From assembly GCF_002179635.1 (NCBI RefSeq), contig NZ_NFOE01000018.1, forward strand, positions 1 through 64,000: a DNA stretch of 64,000 nucleotides, written 5' to 3'. The position numbers and the translations under genes were made by a program. Below the pieces are notes generated by a model, which did not search any database, was not told where the DNA came from, and saw only the letters and a list, made by a program, of their open reading frames with translations. This DNA is from Campylobacter jejuni (GTDB lineage: Bacteria; Campylobacterota; Campylobacteria; Campylobacterales; Campylobacteraceae). This document shows, in pieces, positions 1 to 9,332 of the stretch. How positions within the stretch are numbered: the stretch's first letter is position 1; the number at the start of each line of letters is the position of its first letter.

Positions 1-2553
1 GGTAAAGACAAAAACTACCTAAACATTGCTCATGGTACTAGTAAATCTATGATAGAAGGTATATTAAATGCAGGTGGTAATAATGTCTTTTTAATTAATC
101 CTAATGGGGTTATTATTACTAAAACAGGTAGGATCAATGCTAATCGCTTTGTGGCTTCGACTTCGTCTATGAGTGATGGGGATATGACAGCATTTGCTAA
201 TATGAAAAATTTCAATGATGGTTTAAGCTTTTCGCCAGTGTTTAAACCACAAAAAGCAGGCAATGTAGTTAATATGGGTAATATTAATGCTAATAATGTA
301 TTGCTTATAGGGAATAAGGTAGATATACAAGGTGGTAAAGTAGGAAATAAAAACTCTACTACACATTTGGTGGGAAAAAATATGTATATAGACGCAGATA
401 GTACAAATTTAAATTCTACTATAAATGTAACAGCTACAGAAGGTGGTTACATACAAAGACAAATGATAAATTTTGCAAATAGTGGTTATAACTTTGGTAA
501 TAATGTAAAAGTAAATATAGTAAATTATAAAGATTCTAGCGGCACAACTCATACAGGAAGCTCTAATTTTAAAAAAGCGTTAACTATAGGTAATATGGGA
601 AATGAAAAAGATAATGCCATAGAGTGGTGGCACTTTGCAAAAGGTTGGAATGAAGGTTTAGGTAATATTAGAGAAATTGATGAGTTTAGATTGGTAGGGA
701 ATATTGATTTTAGTAAAATAATTGTAGATCCAATTGCATATGATTACAATAATGCTTTTAATAAAATATTTAATGGAAATGGGTTTACATTAAAAAATAT
801 TACAATTAATGCCAATAAAAATTATAATGTAGGATTATTTGGAACTACTAATGGAGCTGAAATTTCTAATATCAATATTGATACTATAAATTTTAAATAT
901 GAAAAAGATTTACCATTTAGAATAGGTGGTTTTGCTGGATATATACGAAATAGTAAGATTTCAAATATCACACTAAGTAATATTGGAGTTATTAATGCAG
1001 TTAGGATAGCGGGAGGATTTGGTGGAAGTATTAGTGATTCTTATATTGATAAAATTAAACTAGATGGTATAAAAGAAATTATTGTTGTAAATGAGGGAGA
1101 GTTAGCAAATAATGTTACTAGTATTGGTGGATTTACTGGACTTGGATCATCTTCTAGCTACAATAATATTATTATAAAAGATATTGGAAATTTGTCTTTA
1201 ACTAATAAAATTGGAGAAGTTTATACAACTTATATAGGTTGGTTTATTGGAAGATCTGATCAGCTTGCTCAATCTAAAAATATTAATACTTTTAATAATA
1301 TTGCAATCTATGATATTGGCAATATCTCAGTTAATGGCTATTGGGGTAATTATGATTTATATATTGGATCTTTCGCTGGAGCCTTGCACGGAAGCAAAAA
1401 AGAAATTATGCAGAATATCTATATGTTTATAGATGATAATTCTCAAATATCATATAATAAATTTTTTAGATTTTATTATCTAGGTAAATTTGCTGGAACG
1501 CTAAATGCGGAATTAAATAATGTTCATATATATTCCAATAATAGCACTCTATCTGATATGAATAATGATTCCTCTCTAATTAACAACTTTAATAACAATG
1601 GCTATGTTTCAGATAAAATAAACATTCACACTTATAATAACTCTACTCAAAGTGATGCATATGAAGACTTTTTATCTAAAGCTGACACTATAGAAAAACC
1701 ATCTAAACCAACAGATCCTACCGATCCGAGTAATCCTGATGTTATCTTAGATAGTGATGATGTAATTAGTGCAGAAGATTTAAATAAATGGCTTGATGAA
1801 ATATTTGGTGGAGATTACTGGGTAGATATAAAAGATCTTGGCAAAATTCAAGGTCTAAGTGAAAGTATAGCTCAAAGCATATCTTTCTTGGAAGCTTTAT
1901 ATGGTCAAAAAGGTATGAAAGAAATATTAGAAGGAATTAGCAATGAGTATAAAAATATTTCTACCAAATATGATAAATTTGCAATTAATAAAGCAAATCT
2001 TTTAGCATTTATTAATGATAAATTAAAACCCCTAGTTGAATCTTCTAATAATGCCTTAGCTCAATTAAAACTCATACAAGATCAATTAAAAATAGCTATA
2101 GCTAAATACAATGATTATGTTAAAAAAATCAATGAAAACCCTGCTATAAAAAATGAGGAAACTTTAAATGCTTTAAAAGCTGAAGTGGATAGATTAAACC
2201 AACTTAGCGGAGAATTAGCTACCACTATAGCTAAAAATCAAATAATACTAAAAGATTGGCAAGATAAAGCTAGTACTGATTCTAATGAACATTTTACTAT
2301 CAAAGGACAATTTGATAATGTAGCATTGTTAATACCTAATTTAGAAAAAGTAACAGTTAATGGTAATGAAAACGATGACTATGAAAAAATATCTCACCAA
2401 GTAGCTAATATTCAAAAACAAACACCTATTTTTGAATATGAAGAGGAAGAAACTGAAGAGGTGGATGAAATTTCCTTGCTTCAAAAAAGTAAAATCTGCA
2501 TAGTCAGCGATAATTATAAAACTATGAATCCTTGTGTGGTTGAAAGTTTTTAA
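1..2553 (+). CDS. Two-partner-secretion exoprotein (TpsA, filamentous haemagglutinin-like), 3' part
   Basis: The reading frame is open from base 1, so the 5' end lies outside the window; the ATG at 49 is internal. The first visible residues include NVFLINPNGVIITKTGRIN, the NPNG core of the haemagglutinin-type TPS secretion domain, which directs export through a TpsB outer-membrane pore. A middle region (about nt 790-1500) holds several GLUG-like repeats of the form GLFG/GGFAG followed by ISNI, expected to form a beta-helix. A Thr/Pro/Asp-rich linker at about 1690-1740 precedes a long charged, probably coiled-coil stretch (about 1780-2300). The extreme C-terminus has two cysteines separated by 11 residues (codons at 2497 and 2533), as in HMW1-type adhesins held at the surface by a C-terminal disulfide loop. 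A partner tpsB is not in the window. Adhesin function is inferred; family assignment is secure. Confidence 0.85.
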   Translation, partial: GKDKNYLNIAHGTSKSMIEGILNAGGNNVFLINPNGVIITKTGRINANRFVASTSSMSDGDMTAFANMKNFNDGLSFSPVFKPQKAGNVVNMGNINANNVLLIGNKVDIQGGKVGNKNSTTHLVGKNMYIDADSTNLNSTINVTATEGGYIQRQMINFANSGYNFGNNVKVNIVNYKDSSGTTHTGSSNFKKALTIGNMGNEKDNAIEWWHFAKGWNEGLGNIREIDEFRLVGNIDFSKIIVDPIAYDYNNAFNKIFNGNGFTLKNITINANKNYNVGLFGTTNGAEISNINIDTINFKYEKDLPFRIGGFAGYIRNSKISNITLSNIGVINAVRIAGGFGGSISDSYIDKIKLDGIKEIIVVNEGELANNVTSIGGFTGLGSSSSYNNIIIKDIGNLSLTNKIGEVYTTYIGWFIGRSDQLAQSKNINTFNNIAIYDIGNISVNGYWGNYDLYIGSFAGALHGSKKEIMQNIYMFIDDNSQISYNKFFRFYYLGKFAGTLNAELNNVHIYSNNSTLSDMNNDSSLINNFNNNGYVSDKINIHTYNNSTQSDAYEDFLSKADTIEKPSKPTDPTDPSNPDVILDSDDVISAEDLNKWLDEIFGGDYWVDIKDLGKIQGLSESIAQSISFLEALYGQKGMKEILEGISNEYKNISTKYDKFAINKANLLAFINDKLKPLVESSNNALAQLKLIQDQLKIAIAKYNDYVKKINENPAIKNEETLNALKAEVDRLNQLSGELATTIAKNQIILKDWQDKASTDSNEHFTIKGQFDNVALLIPNLEKVTVNGNENDDYEKISHQVANIQKQTPIFEYEEEETEEVDEISLLQKSKICIVSDNYKTMNPCVVESF

Positions 2554-2580
2554 TCTATACTGCTTTAACAGTATAGATTA
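2551..2580. terminator. Bidirectional hairpin containing both convergent stop codons
   Basis: A perfect 12-bp inverted repeat (2551-2562 with 2569-2580) surrounds the 6-nt loop CTTTAA. The TAA of the exoprotein gene is the first triplet of the left arm, and the complement of the permease stop codon is the last triplet of the right arm. This suits a shared transcription end for convergent genes, although no long T tract follows on either strand. Confidence 0.65.
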
Positions 2581-3621
2581 TAGGAAATGCTTTTCTTTTA
2601 AAATCACATATAATTTTAAAGTAGAAATAAAGAAAGTTAAAATAGCAGGTCCAAGGATAATACCCCAAAAGCCAAAACTTGAAATTCCTGCTATCATCGC
2701 AAAGAAAATTAAAAGTTCGTTAATTTGCGTTGGAATTTGAACAAGTTTTTCATTGATCCATTTAATGATGTAAGGCTTTACTAAAGTATCTGCGATAAAA
2801 GATATCATTATCACGCTATAAATGAAAATCACTAAAGCACCGCTTAAATTGTTATTTGCAAATTCATATAAAGAAACAGGCACATAAACTAAAGCCCCGC
2901 CTACTACAGGGATTAAAGAGCTAAAGCAAAATAATATTCCCATTAAAATCGCATCATAACCGTAAAATTTAGTAATGATAGCAAAAAGCACCCCTTGTAA
3001 AATAGCATTTAACACCATAGAATAAAACACAACAGACATTACATTACTCACTTCGCTTAAAATGCCTTGAGTTTCTTCTTTTTTCATAGGTACTATGGTT
3101 TTTATATAGCCAATGAGTTGGGCTCCATAAAGATTAGCAAAGAAATAAAACACACAAATTAACACCATATCAGTTAGAAATTTGGTGCCAAATTTAGTTG
3201 CGCTTGAAAGATAGGTTAAAACATTTTTAGAGATAGAATTTAAGTCAATACTTGCTAATGCTTCTTTGATTTTGGGTTCTATAAAACTTAAAGACTCAGG
3301 CAAGTGTAAAGAATAATTTTTAAAATATTCTATGGTATTGTGAAAATAGCTCATATCAAAACCTTTTGCAGCCTTTGCTAGTTCTATAATAGCATATACA
3401 AAAGGGATGAAAAATAAAGCTAGCATAAAAGCAGTAGTAGCTGCTGCAGCAACGACTTTTTTACCTTTGAAAATACTTAAGAATTTAACATTAACATTAG
3501 AAGTAGAAACAGCCATTAAACTTGCTATAGCTATATTCATCAAAAAAGGTTTGAATAAAAAAAGTACCCAAAATAAAATGATTAAAATAAAACTAATCAA
3601 GAAAAAATTACTACTTTTCAT
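2578..3621 (-). CDS. AI-2E family transporter (PerM-type permease)
   Basis: About 347 residues with the AI-2E transporter pattern: an N-terminal pair of membrane segments, a periplasmic/amphipathic stretch (about 85-150), and a C-terminal group of hydrophobic helices including the glycine/proline-rich [16 protein letters not shown] and [16 protein letters not shown] segments typical of the family. Members export small molecules or ions; the substrate here cannot be read from sequence. The ATG at 3619-3621 is preferred over the TTG one codon upstream. It overlaps the 3' end of ruvB by 11 nt, so the two genes are probably translated from one message. Function beyond 'inner-membrane permease' is not established. 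Confidence 0.85.
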   Translation of the reverse strand: MKSSNFFLISFILIILFWVLFLFKPFLMNIAIASLMAVSTSNVNVKFLSIFKGKKVVAAAATTAFMLALFFIPFVYAIIELAKAAKGFDMSYFHNTIEYFKNYSLHLPESLSFIEPKIKEALASIDLNSISKNVLTYLSSATKFGTKFLTDMVLICVFYFFANLYGAQLIGYIKTIVPMKKEETQGILSEVSNVMSVVFYSMVLNAILQGVLFAIITKFYGYDAILMGILFCFSSLIPVVGGALVYVPVSLYEFANNNLSGALVIFIYSVIMISFIADTLVKPYIIKWINEKLVQIPTQINELLIFFAMIAGISSFGFWGIILGPAILTFFISTLKLYVILKEKHFL

Positions 3622-4621
3622 CAAATAAACCTTTGTTGTATTTTAATTTTAAAACATCAAAACTTTTTAAGCTCGCAATACGGCCTTTGGCTGTTCTTTC
3701 TATATAACCATTTGCTAGTAAATATGGCTCTATTACATCTTCTATTGTATTTTCATCCTCGCTTAATGCTGCAGCTATACTAGAAAGTCCTATAGGTTTT
3801 CTTTTAGCTTCAGTTAAAAGCTCTAAATACCGCAAATCCATCGCGTCAAAACCAAGCTCATTTACCCCTAAGGAATCAAGTGCTTCTTTAGCTCTTTTTT
3901 CGCTAATGATTTCTTCATCATTTACATCAGCAAAGTCTCTTACACGCTTAAGCAATCTTAATGCTATTCTTGGGGTTGAGCGACTGCGTTTGGCTATTTC
4001 CAAAGAAGCTTTTTTTTCACAAGTTTTATTAAGCTTTAGAGCTGCTTTTTCTAAAATAATAGCAAGCTCTTCATTTTTATAAAATTCCAAGCGAAATTGC
4101 ATACCAAAGCGATCGCGTAAAGGATTGCTTAGCATACCTGCTCTTGTAGTAGCACCTATTAAAGTAAATTTGGGCAAATCGATTTTGATTGTTTGTGCAG
4201 CAGGACCACTACCTATAATAATATCAAGACGAAAATCTTCCATAGCAGGGTAAAGCACTTCTTCTATGGCAGGACTTAAGCGATGAATTTCATCGATAAA
4301 TAAAATATCTCCCTCGCTAAGATTAGTTAAAATCGCAGCTAAATCTCCGCTTTTTTCTATCATGGGTGCAGCGGTAGTTTTGATATTTGCATTCATTTCA
4401 TATGAGATAATGTTTGCTAAAGTTGTTTTACCAAGTCCTGCAGGCCCACTAAAAAGGATATGATCTAGACATTCATTTCTTTTTTTAGCAGCTTTGATGA
4501 AAATTTCTAAATTTTTTTTAATATTTTCTTGTCCTATGTAGCCGTCAAAATTTGAAGGTCTAAGGCTTGTTTCATAAGTTTCATCAGGGGAGAATTTTTC
4601 AATCTCTACGATTCTATCCAT
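3611..4621 (-). CDS. ruvB: Holliday junction branch-migration helicase RuvB
   Basis: 336 residues, the usual RuvB length. RuvB is the hexameric AAA+ motor that, with RuvA, drives branch migration of Holliday junctions for RuvC to resolve. Visible motifs in order: [12 protein letters not shown] near the N-terminus, Walker [12 protein letters not shown], Walker [11 protein letters not shown], sensor 1 [11 protein letters not shown], the arginine-finger region [16 protein letters not shown], and the C-terminal winged-helix domain ending in [10 protein letters not shown]. The start ATG at 4621 follows a weak GGAAA. The downstream permease gene overlaps its 3' end. The gene upstream (4709) is divergent, so the 87-bp gap should hold both promoters. 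No ruvA or ruvC is nearby, as is usual in this genus. Confidence 0.97.
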   Translation of the reverse strand: MDRIVEIEKFSPDETYETSLRPSNFDGYIGQENIKKNLEIFIKAAKKRNECLDHILFSGPAGLGKTTLANIISYEMNANIKTTAAPMIEKSGDLAAILTNLSEGDILFIDEIHRLSPAIEEVLYPAMEDFRLDIIIGSGPAAQTIKIDLPKFTLIGATTRAGMLSNPLRDRFGMQFRLEFYKNEELAIILEKAALKLNKTCEKKASLEIAKRSRSTPRIALRLLKRVRDFADVNDEEIISEKRAKEALDSLGVNELGFDAMDLRYLELLTEAKRKPIGLSSIAAALSEDENTIEDVIEPYLLANGYIERTAKGRIASLKSFDVLKLKYNKGLFDEK

Positions 4622-4708
4622 ATTTTTTCCATTTTATTTTGTAAGAAATTTTAATTTTATCTAAAATTTGCTAAAATAAACATTTAAACTTAGATTATAG
4701 AAGTTTTT

Positions 4709-5119
4709 ATGGGAATTTTAGAGCAATTAGAGTTAGATTACGAGCTTGAAGAAATCGAGCGTTTTTTGTATTTTTTTAGAAGTCTTTGTGATGTTTTAGA
4801 GCCTTTGATAGTAAAGCTAAGCAGTGATAGCTCAAAATACAAAGAAGCTTTAAAAGACTTAGAACAAAATATTCACAATGTAGTTTGGGCTGCTAAAAGA
4901 TTAAATTTAGATGAGATTGCAAATTTTTGCACATTCTGTGAGGAAATTATGCAAGAAGCAGCTAAATTTGATGGGCCTGCTAGTGATGAATTTGTGGATT
5001 GGATGTTTTTAGTGGGTGAGCAGCTTGATAGATATTGCAGTGATTATGAAAAAAATGCTTCTTTTTTAAGTGTATTTAACCCTCAAATTGCAAATGTTCC
5101 TGATAAAATTTCTAAATAA
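4709..5119 (+). CDS. Conserved small all-helical protein, HPt-like pattern
   Basis: 136 residues, acidic, with no signal peptide or membrane segment. The composition predicts four or five amphipathic helices. The central stretch IHNVVWAAKRLNLDEIA (His56, Lys63) resembles the helix-histidine-helix layout of histidine phosphotransfer domains, but the usual H-x-x-K-G is not exact, so a phosphotransfer role is only a guess. It begins 87 bp from divergent ruvB and ends 1 bp before the first base of the tmRNA, so the ssrA promoter must lie inside this coding sequence. I do not recognise a characterised homologue; the protein looks like a conserved hypothetical of Campylobacterota. Confidence 0.75.
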   Translation: MGILEQLELDYELEEIERFLYFFRSLCDVLEPLIVKLSSDSSKYKEALKDLEQNIHNVVWAAKRLNLDEIANFCTFCEEIMQEAAKFDGPASDEFVDWMFLVGEQLDRYCSDYEKNASFLSVFNPQIANVPDKISK

Positions 5120-5120
5120 C

Positions 5121-5479
5121 GGGGACGACTTGGCTTCGACAGGAGTAGAGTGGCCTTGGTGGCATGTCGCTTTGAGCAAAGCGTATAAAGCTCAAATTAA
5201 AATTAAACGCAAACAACGTTAAATTTGCTCCTGCTTACGCTAAAGCTGCGTAAGTTCAGTTGAGCCTGAATTTTAAGTCATACTATCTAGCTTAGAATTT
5301 GGTCATTTTTGATAGTGTAGATTGAAATTTGACAAGTTTTGATTGAAGTTAAAGTCTTAGTCTAGCTTGAAATTTTGGAAGGTGAGTTTGGCTAGATGAA
5401 ATTTTCACCTTTGCTAAGCATGTAGATGCCGTGGTTGTTTTATTTTTGGACAGGGGTTCAATTCCCCTCGTCTCCACCA
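5121..5479 (+). ncRNA. ssrA: Transfer-messenger RNA (tmRNA)
   Basis: A one-piece tmRNA of 359 nt. The 5' GGGGACG pairs with 3' CGTCTCC to form the acceptor stem, followed by discriminator A and an encoded CCA (5477-5479). The T arm GGGGTTCAATTCCCC and the 5' block GACTTGGCTTCGACAGG are the family hallmarks. The reading frame 5209-5253 encodes the degradation tag. tmRNA with SmpB rescues ribosomes stalled on broken messages. The gene follows the preceding ORF by one base. T-rich DNA without a strong hairpin follows it, and transcription may continue to the hairpin at 5627. Confidence 0.98.
5209..5253 (+). other. tmRNA proteolysis-tag reading frame
   Basis: GCA resume codon followed by codons for ANNVKFAPAYAKAA and a TAA stop. 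This is the Campylobacter tag sequence, ending in Ala-Ala for ClpXP-type proteases. Confidence 0.95.
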
Positions 5480-5626
5480 AATTTAATCTTTCATAAAAAC
5501 TATATCGTTTTTTGTATTTTTACTAGTTAAGTTGTTTTTAATATAAAAAATTATGGGAAAAAATGTAGATTTTGTTTATAAAATAGTAGATTTATAGGCG
5601 ATAATATAATTCTTAAATAAGGAAAT

Positions 5627-5659
5627 AAATAATACTCTTAAATCATAGAGTATTATTTT
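5627..5659. terminator. Rho-independent-type hairpin between ssrA and the small membrane protein gene
   Basis: Perfect 12-bp stem (5627-5638 with 5647-5658), 8-nt loop, and T residues at 5656-5659 with more T-rich DNA after a G. It lies 17 bp past the stop of the minus-strand gene at 5676 and about 150 bp past ssrA, so it can end transcription from both sides. The stretch 5480-5626 otherwise shows no gene. Confidence 0.7.
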
Positions 5660-5675
5660 GTAATTTTTTAGATGT

Positions 5676-5912
5676 TTAATCATCCTTATGCTGATTATTC
5701 TTGACTAGTGCATCTCTTATATCGATGATAAGATAAATTAGAAAAAAGCTTAAAAATATTACTATAAAAAACCCAATAAGCGTTGCCAAGCCTGCTGCAA
5801 AATCTTGCGTAAACATTATTGCAATAGAATAACCAATCGCTGTAATAAAACTTAATATGGTTATTATATCTAGCAAAGTTCTACCAAATTTTATGATTAA
5901 ATTTTTAATCAT
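5676..5912 (-). CDS. Small two-helix membrane protein, unknown function
   Basis: 78 residues: a short basic amphipathic N-terminus, two hydrophobic helices (about 15-34 and 40-65) and a charged, histidine-containing tail ending KNNQHKDD. The start is supported by an AAGGAG 8 nt upstream of the ATG. It is read in the same direction as prs but separated from it by the hairpin at 6000-6027 and about 100 bp of non-coding DNA, so it is probably a separate unit. No family recognised. Confidence 0.65.
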   Translation of the reverse strand: MIKNLIIKFGRTLLDIITILSFITAIGYSIAIMFTQDFAAGLATLIGFFIVIFLSFFLIYLIIDIRDALVKNNQHKDD

Positions 5913-5999
5913 GATTACTCCTTGATGAAAAATTGCTAATTATAGCAAAAACATAATTTTAATTAATGGAAGATTGTAAAATTATTTGAAGTTTAGATT

Positions 6000-6027
6000 T
6001 TCTTTGCAAGGCTATCCTTGCAAAGAA
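6000..6027 (-). terminator. Hairpin directly after prs
   Basis: Perfect 12-bp stem TTCTTTGCAAGG / CCTTGCAAAGAA with the loop CTAT, lying immediately beyond the prs stop codon (6029-6031). The minus strand downstream is A-rich rather than T-rich, so it may act as an mRNA 3'-end stabiliser as much as a terminator. Confidence 0.55.
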
Positions 6028-6028
6028 T

Positions 6029-6958
6029 TTATACAAATAAAGAATTTACACTTTCATTGTGATAAACTCTGCGTATTACCTCTCCAAAAATAGGTGCTAC
6101 GCTTAGGACTTTGATTTTATCCATTTGTTGTTTTAAAGGTATAGTGTCAGTTACTACTAGCTCATCAAGCGCATCTTTAGCTATTCTTTCATAAGCTACA
6201 CCACTAAGCACAGGGTGAGTACAGCAAGCTATAACTGACTTTGCGCCTTTGCTTTTAAATACTTCAGCAGCTTTTACTATGGTTCCTGCTGTATCGATGA
6301 TATCATCTACTAAGATCACTTCTTTATCTTTTACATCGCCGATGACATTCATTACTTCGCTTTCATTAGCTTTTTCGCGTCTTTTATCTACTATAACTAT
6401 ATCAAGCCCTAAAGCTTTTGCCACGCTTCTAGCTCTTGCTATACCGCCTATGTCAGGACTTGCGATGATAGGGTTTTTATAGTTTTTATTTTTAATATAA
6501 TCATTAAAAATAATACTTCCATAAAGATTATCCACAGGTATATCAAAAAAGCCTTGAATTTGTCCAGCATGTAAATCTATGGTAGCTACTCTATCTACTC
6601 CTGCTGATTCTATAAGATTTGCTACTAATTTTGCAGTAATAGGCACCCTAGGACTTGCTTTTCTATCTTGTCTGGCATAGCCAAAATAAGGGATGATAGC
6701 TGTGATAGAGCTTGCACTTGAGCGACGCAATGCATCTGTCATAATTAAAAGTTCCATTAGATTATCATTTGTTGGAGCACAAGTACTTTGTATGATAAAC
6801 ACATCTTTACCGCGCACGCTTTCATCTATTTGAATGCTAATTTCACCATCGCTAAAACGCTTCACACCTGCATTGCTTAGAGGTAATGAAAGGTATTTTG
6901 AGATTTTTTTAGCAAATTCCTCATTTGCTGAACCAGAAAATATTTTATATCCACGCAT
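6029..6958 (-). CDS. prs: Ribose-phosphate pyrophosphokinase
   Basis: 309 residues, full length. Prs makes PRPP from ribose 5-phosphate and ATP for purine, pyrimidine, histidine, tryptophan and NAD synthesis in the cytosol. Motifs: FSDGEISIQIDESVRG, the ATP-binding YFGYARQDRK, the metal/ribose-phosphate site TIDLHAGQIQGFFDIPVDNL, and the PRPP loop VILVDDIIDTAGT. The ATG at 6958 is preceded by AAGG. The gene ends at a strong hairpin and stands alone. Confidence 0.98.
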   Translation of the reverse strand: MRGYKIFSGSANEEFAKKISKYLSLPLSNAGVKRFSDGEISIQIDESVRGKDVFIIQSTCAPTNDNLMELLIMTDALRRSSASSITAIIPYFGYARQDRKASPRVPITAKLVANLIESAGVDRVATIDLHAGQIQGFFDIPVDNLYGSIIFNDYIKNKNYKNPIIASPDIGGIARARSVAKALGLDIVIVDKRREKANESEVMNVIGDVKDKEVILVDDIIDTAGTIVKAAEVFKSKGAKSVIACCTHPVLSGVAYERIAKDALDELVVTDTIPLKQQMDKIKVLSVAPIFGEVIRRVYHNESVNSLFV

Positions 6959-7022
6959 ATATAAGCCTTAGAAAGTTTTTTGTGATGATATAAAAAGTTT
7001 TTTAAAAATACAATAAAACATA

Positions 7023-7427
7023 TTAAAAGCCATGCAATCTTTTTAAATCCGCATCAATAGGAAATTTGTTTCCATCTTTATCTACGCTTACATAAGTTAC
7101 TACAGCTGAAGTTACATGCATACAATACACACGACCATATTCATTAGCTCTTTGTGTAACTACTTCTACTGCTACGGTGATAGAGGTATTACCTGCTTTG
7201 ATTATTTTTGCATAGCAAGATACCAAATCGCCTACGAAAATTGGCTCCTTAAAAATGATTTTATCCACTGCTACGGTTACTACTCTTTGCGGAGAAAGCT
7301 CCCTTGCGGCAATGGCTCCAGCTAGATCAATTTGTGACATGATCCAACCACCAAAGATATTACCAGCGGGGTTTGTATTGCTTGGCATAGCTATAACTCT
7401 TAGCTTAGGTTCTCCCATATCTTTCAT
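7023..7427 (-). CDS. Acyl-CoA thioesterase, YciA-like hotdog fold
   Basis: 134 residues from the ATG at 7425-7427, which has ACAAGGAGAATGT immediately upstream. A longer open frame to 7547 would overlap the start region of ciaB and adds 40 residues foreign to the family, so it is rejected. The sequence matches the hotdog acyl-CoA hydrolase pattern: NPAGNIFGGWIMSQIDLAG carries the catalytic Asn/Asp region, followed by ARELSPQRVVTVAVDKI and IFVGDLVSCYAKI. Such enzymes cleave short- to medium-chain acyl-CoA. It is divergent from ciaB across a 64-bp gap. As I remember C. jejuni, the same gene also neighbours ciaB there. Confidence 0.9.
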   Translation of the reverse strand: MKDMGEPKLRVIAMPSNTNPAGNIFGGWIMSQIDLAGAIAARELSPQRVVTVAVDKIIFKEPIFVGDLVSCYAKIIKAGNTSITVAVEVVTQRANEYGRVYCMHVTSAVVTYVSVDKDGNKFPIDADLKRLHGF

Positions 7428-7491
7428 ACATTCTCCTTGTGTTTTAAAAAAAACATTATAATTAAGTTTTAAAAATAAAGAAAGGTAAAAA

Positions 7492-9327
7492 ATGAATGAT
7501 TTTAAGCAAATAGCAAAAATTGTGAAAAATAGGAAACAAAATATCAATAGTCTTTATAATATACTTCAAACTAATCAAAGTCATCCTTTGATAGATAGAG
7601 CTTTAGAACTAGCTAATCTTGAAAATGAAAAAAGCAATGTTTTAGCAATGTTGCGTCGTTTGGTGGATTTAAAAGAGGAAAATTTAGTCCAAGAGCTTGA
7701 GAAAAAAGGTTTAAATGAAGAAGAAATTTCTCAAATAAAATATAAAGTTTTTTCTTTGGTAAGAGCCTTTTATGAAGTAGAACACCAAGATTTAATCGAT
7801 GAGATTAAGAGTAAAAATTTACTTGATGAGTTTTATTTGGCTTTAGTTCAAGGTGTGCATAATATAGGTGTAGTTATGAATTCTTTTGAGCTTGTTTGGA
7901 GCAAGCAAATTTTAGATACAAATAATAAAATCTTAAAAGAACAATTTCCAAATTTAAGTGATGCTTTGGAGTTTTTAAAACAAAATGAGCTTTATCAGCT
8001 TAATCAAGATGGTGAAATTTGCGAAAGAAGCTATGGAGCTTTAGTTAAAATAGGAACACTTTGGAGATTTTTACCTTATGCAAAAGCTTTTGAAAATGAA
8101 GTTTTAAAGCTTGAATATGAATTTGATAAACTTTTAGAAAAACTAAGAAATTGTGTGCTAGATGATGAAAAAAATGCTTATATTGACTATATAGAAAGAT
8201 TAAAATTTGCATTTTGTGAAAAAGATAATAATGAAGTGGTTAAAAAATGGCAAGAAGCAGAGCTTGCGTGGATGGAAGTAAAATGCCCATTGCAAATTGG
8301 CCATCCTTTAGAATACTATGAAGACTCTTACACACATGCAGTAGCACTTGAGTGGGATATACGCTTAGAAGATGTGAGTGATTTTAATGGGAGTGAGTTT
8401 AAAGATAAAATCAAAGAAAGTTTTGCAATGGTGTATGCAAATTTAGATGAAGAATATGAAGCTTTGTTTGATGAGGTGAATTTTAATCTTGAAAAAACTC
8501 AGCTTTATATTTGTATGCCTATGATCTTTTATGGGGCAGAGCTTAAGGGACTTTTTTCTGCTCAAGTAGTGCCAAATGATGAGTATGTAAGCAATATAGC
8601 AGGCAAAAAGATTTTTGCTTTTTTAAATTATGTTTATGAAAATGCTAAAACCAAACCTTTTATGAAGCTTTCATCTATGATATTTGAAAAAGAATTTTTA
8701 GATTATGGTAGAGAAATTTTATTTTATAATGAAAAATTATGGAAAAGAATTTATGAAGTTTCTACCATAGGTCATGAGTTTGGACATATTTTCTTTGTAG
8801 CAAATGATAGCGAAAAGAAAATGAATGATAGTGGCGTGTTTAAAAATATAGAAGAGTTTAAAGCTACTGCGGGTGGGCTTGTGAATTTCTTTTTGCATGA
8901 AGAAGATGATTTAAAGCTTCCAGTGTTTTATGAGCTTATTAAAAGGGCTATAGGATTGATCGCTTGGCAAAAAGTAGAGGAGGTTAAGCCTTATTATACT
9001 GAAGGTTTGATTCATTTATCATTGTTGTTTAAATCAGGGGTGTTATCTTTTGCAAATGAGAAATTAAACATTAAATTTGATGAGGAAGCTTATGAAGCCT
9101 TTAAGGCTGTGTTTATGCAAAATTATTATAAGCTAGCAAGACATTATATGCTAAAAGAAGATGCTAAAAATTATTTAGAAGAATTTTGTGTTTTAGAAGA
9201 TGAGGTATTTTTACCACTTGATGAAGAGTGTAAGGAATTTGTAAAATACTACTATGAATTACACAAACTTTATGGTAATGAAATCGATGAAAGCGGAGAG
9301 TTTGAAAAATACTCTAATGTAAAATAA
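7492..9327 (+). CDS. ciaB: Campylobacter invasion antigen B (CiaB), M3-like zinc-motif protein
   Basis: 611 residues, the known CiaB length, and the N-terminus (KQIAKIVKNRKQNINSLYNIL, with LVQGVHNIGVVMNSFEL further on) matches CiaB as I remember it. CiaB is reported in C. jejuni as a protein exported through the flagellar apparatus and needed for host-cell invasion. The sequence carries HEFGH at 428-432 and, 21 residues later, IEEFKATAGG (Glu454/455), the arrangement of a gluzincin zinc peptidase active site. No signal peptide is present. RBS AAAGG lies just before the ATG. It ends at a hairpin shared with the convergent YolD-like gene. Identity is secure; a peptidase activity is inferred only from the motif. 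Confidence 0.92.
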   Translation: MNDFKQIAKIVKNRKQNINSLYNILQTNQSHPLIDRALELANLENEKSNVLAMLRRLVDLKEENLVQELEKKGLNEEEISQIKYKVFSLVRAFYEVEHQDLIDEIKSKNLLDEFYLALVQGVHNIGVVMNSFELVWSKQILDTNNKILKEQFPNLSDALEFLKQNELYQLNQDGEICERSYGALVKIGTLWRFLPYAKAFENEVLKLEYEFDKLLEKLRNCVLDDEKNAYIDYIERLKFAFCEKDNNEVVKKWQEAELAWMEVKCPLQIGHPLEYYEDSYTHAVALEWDIRLEDVSDFNGSEFKDKIKESFAMVYANLDEEYEALFDEVNFNLEKTQLYICMPMIFYGAELKGLFSAQVVPNDEYVSNIAGKKIFAFLNYVYENAKTKPFMKLSSMIFEKEFLDYGREILFYNEKLWKRIYEVSTIGHEFGHIFFVANDSEKKMNDSGVFKNIEEFKATAGGLVNFFLHEEDDLKLPVFYELIKRAIGLIAWQKVEEVKPYYTEGLIHLSLLFKSGVLSFANEKLNIKFDEEAYEAFKAVFMQNYYKLARHYMLKEDAKNYLEEFCVLEDEVFLPLDEECKEFVKYYYELHKLYGNEIDESGEFEKYSNVK

Positions 9328-9332
9328 AATTT

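Noticed and set aside
7428-7547. Upstream start for the thioesterase
   Set aside because: The extra 40 residues are hydrophobic and foreign to the family; a good Shine-Dalgarno stands before the internal ATG at 7427.
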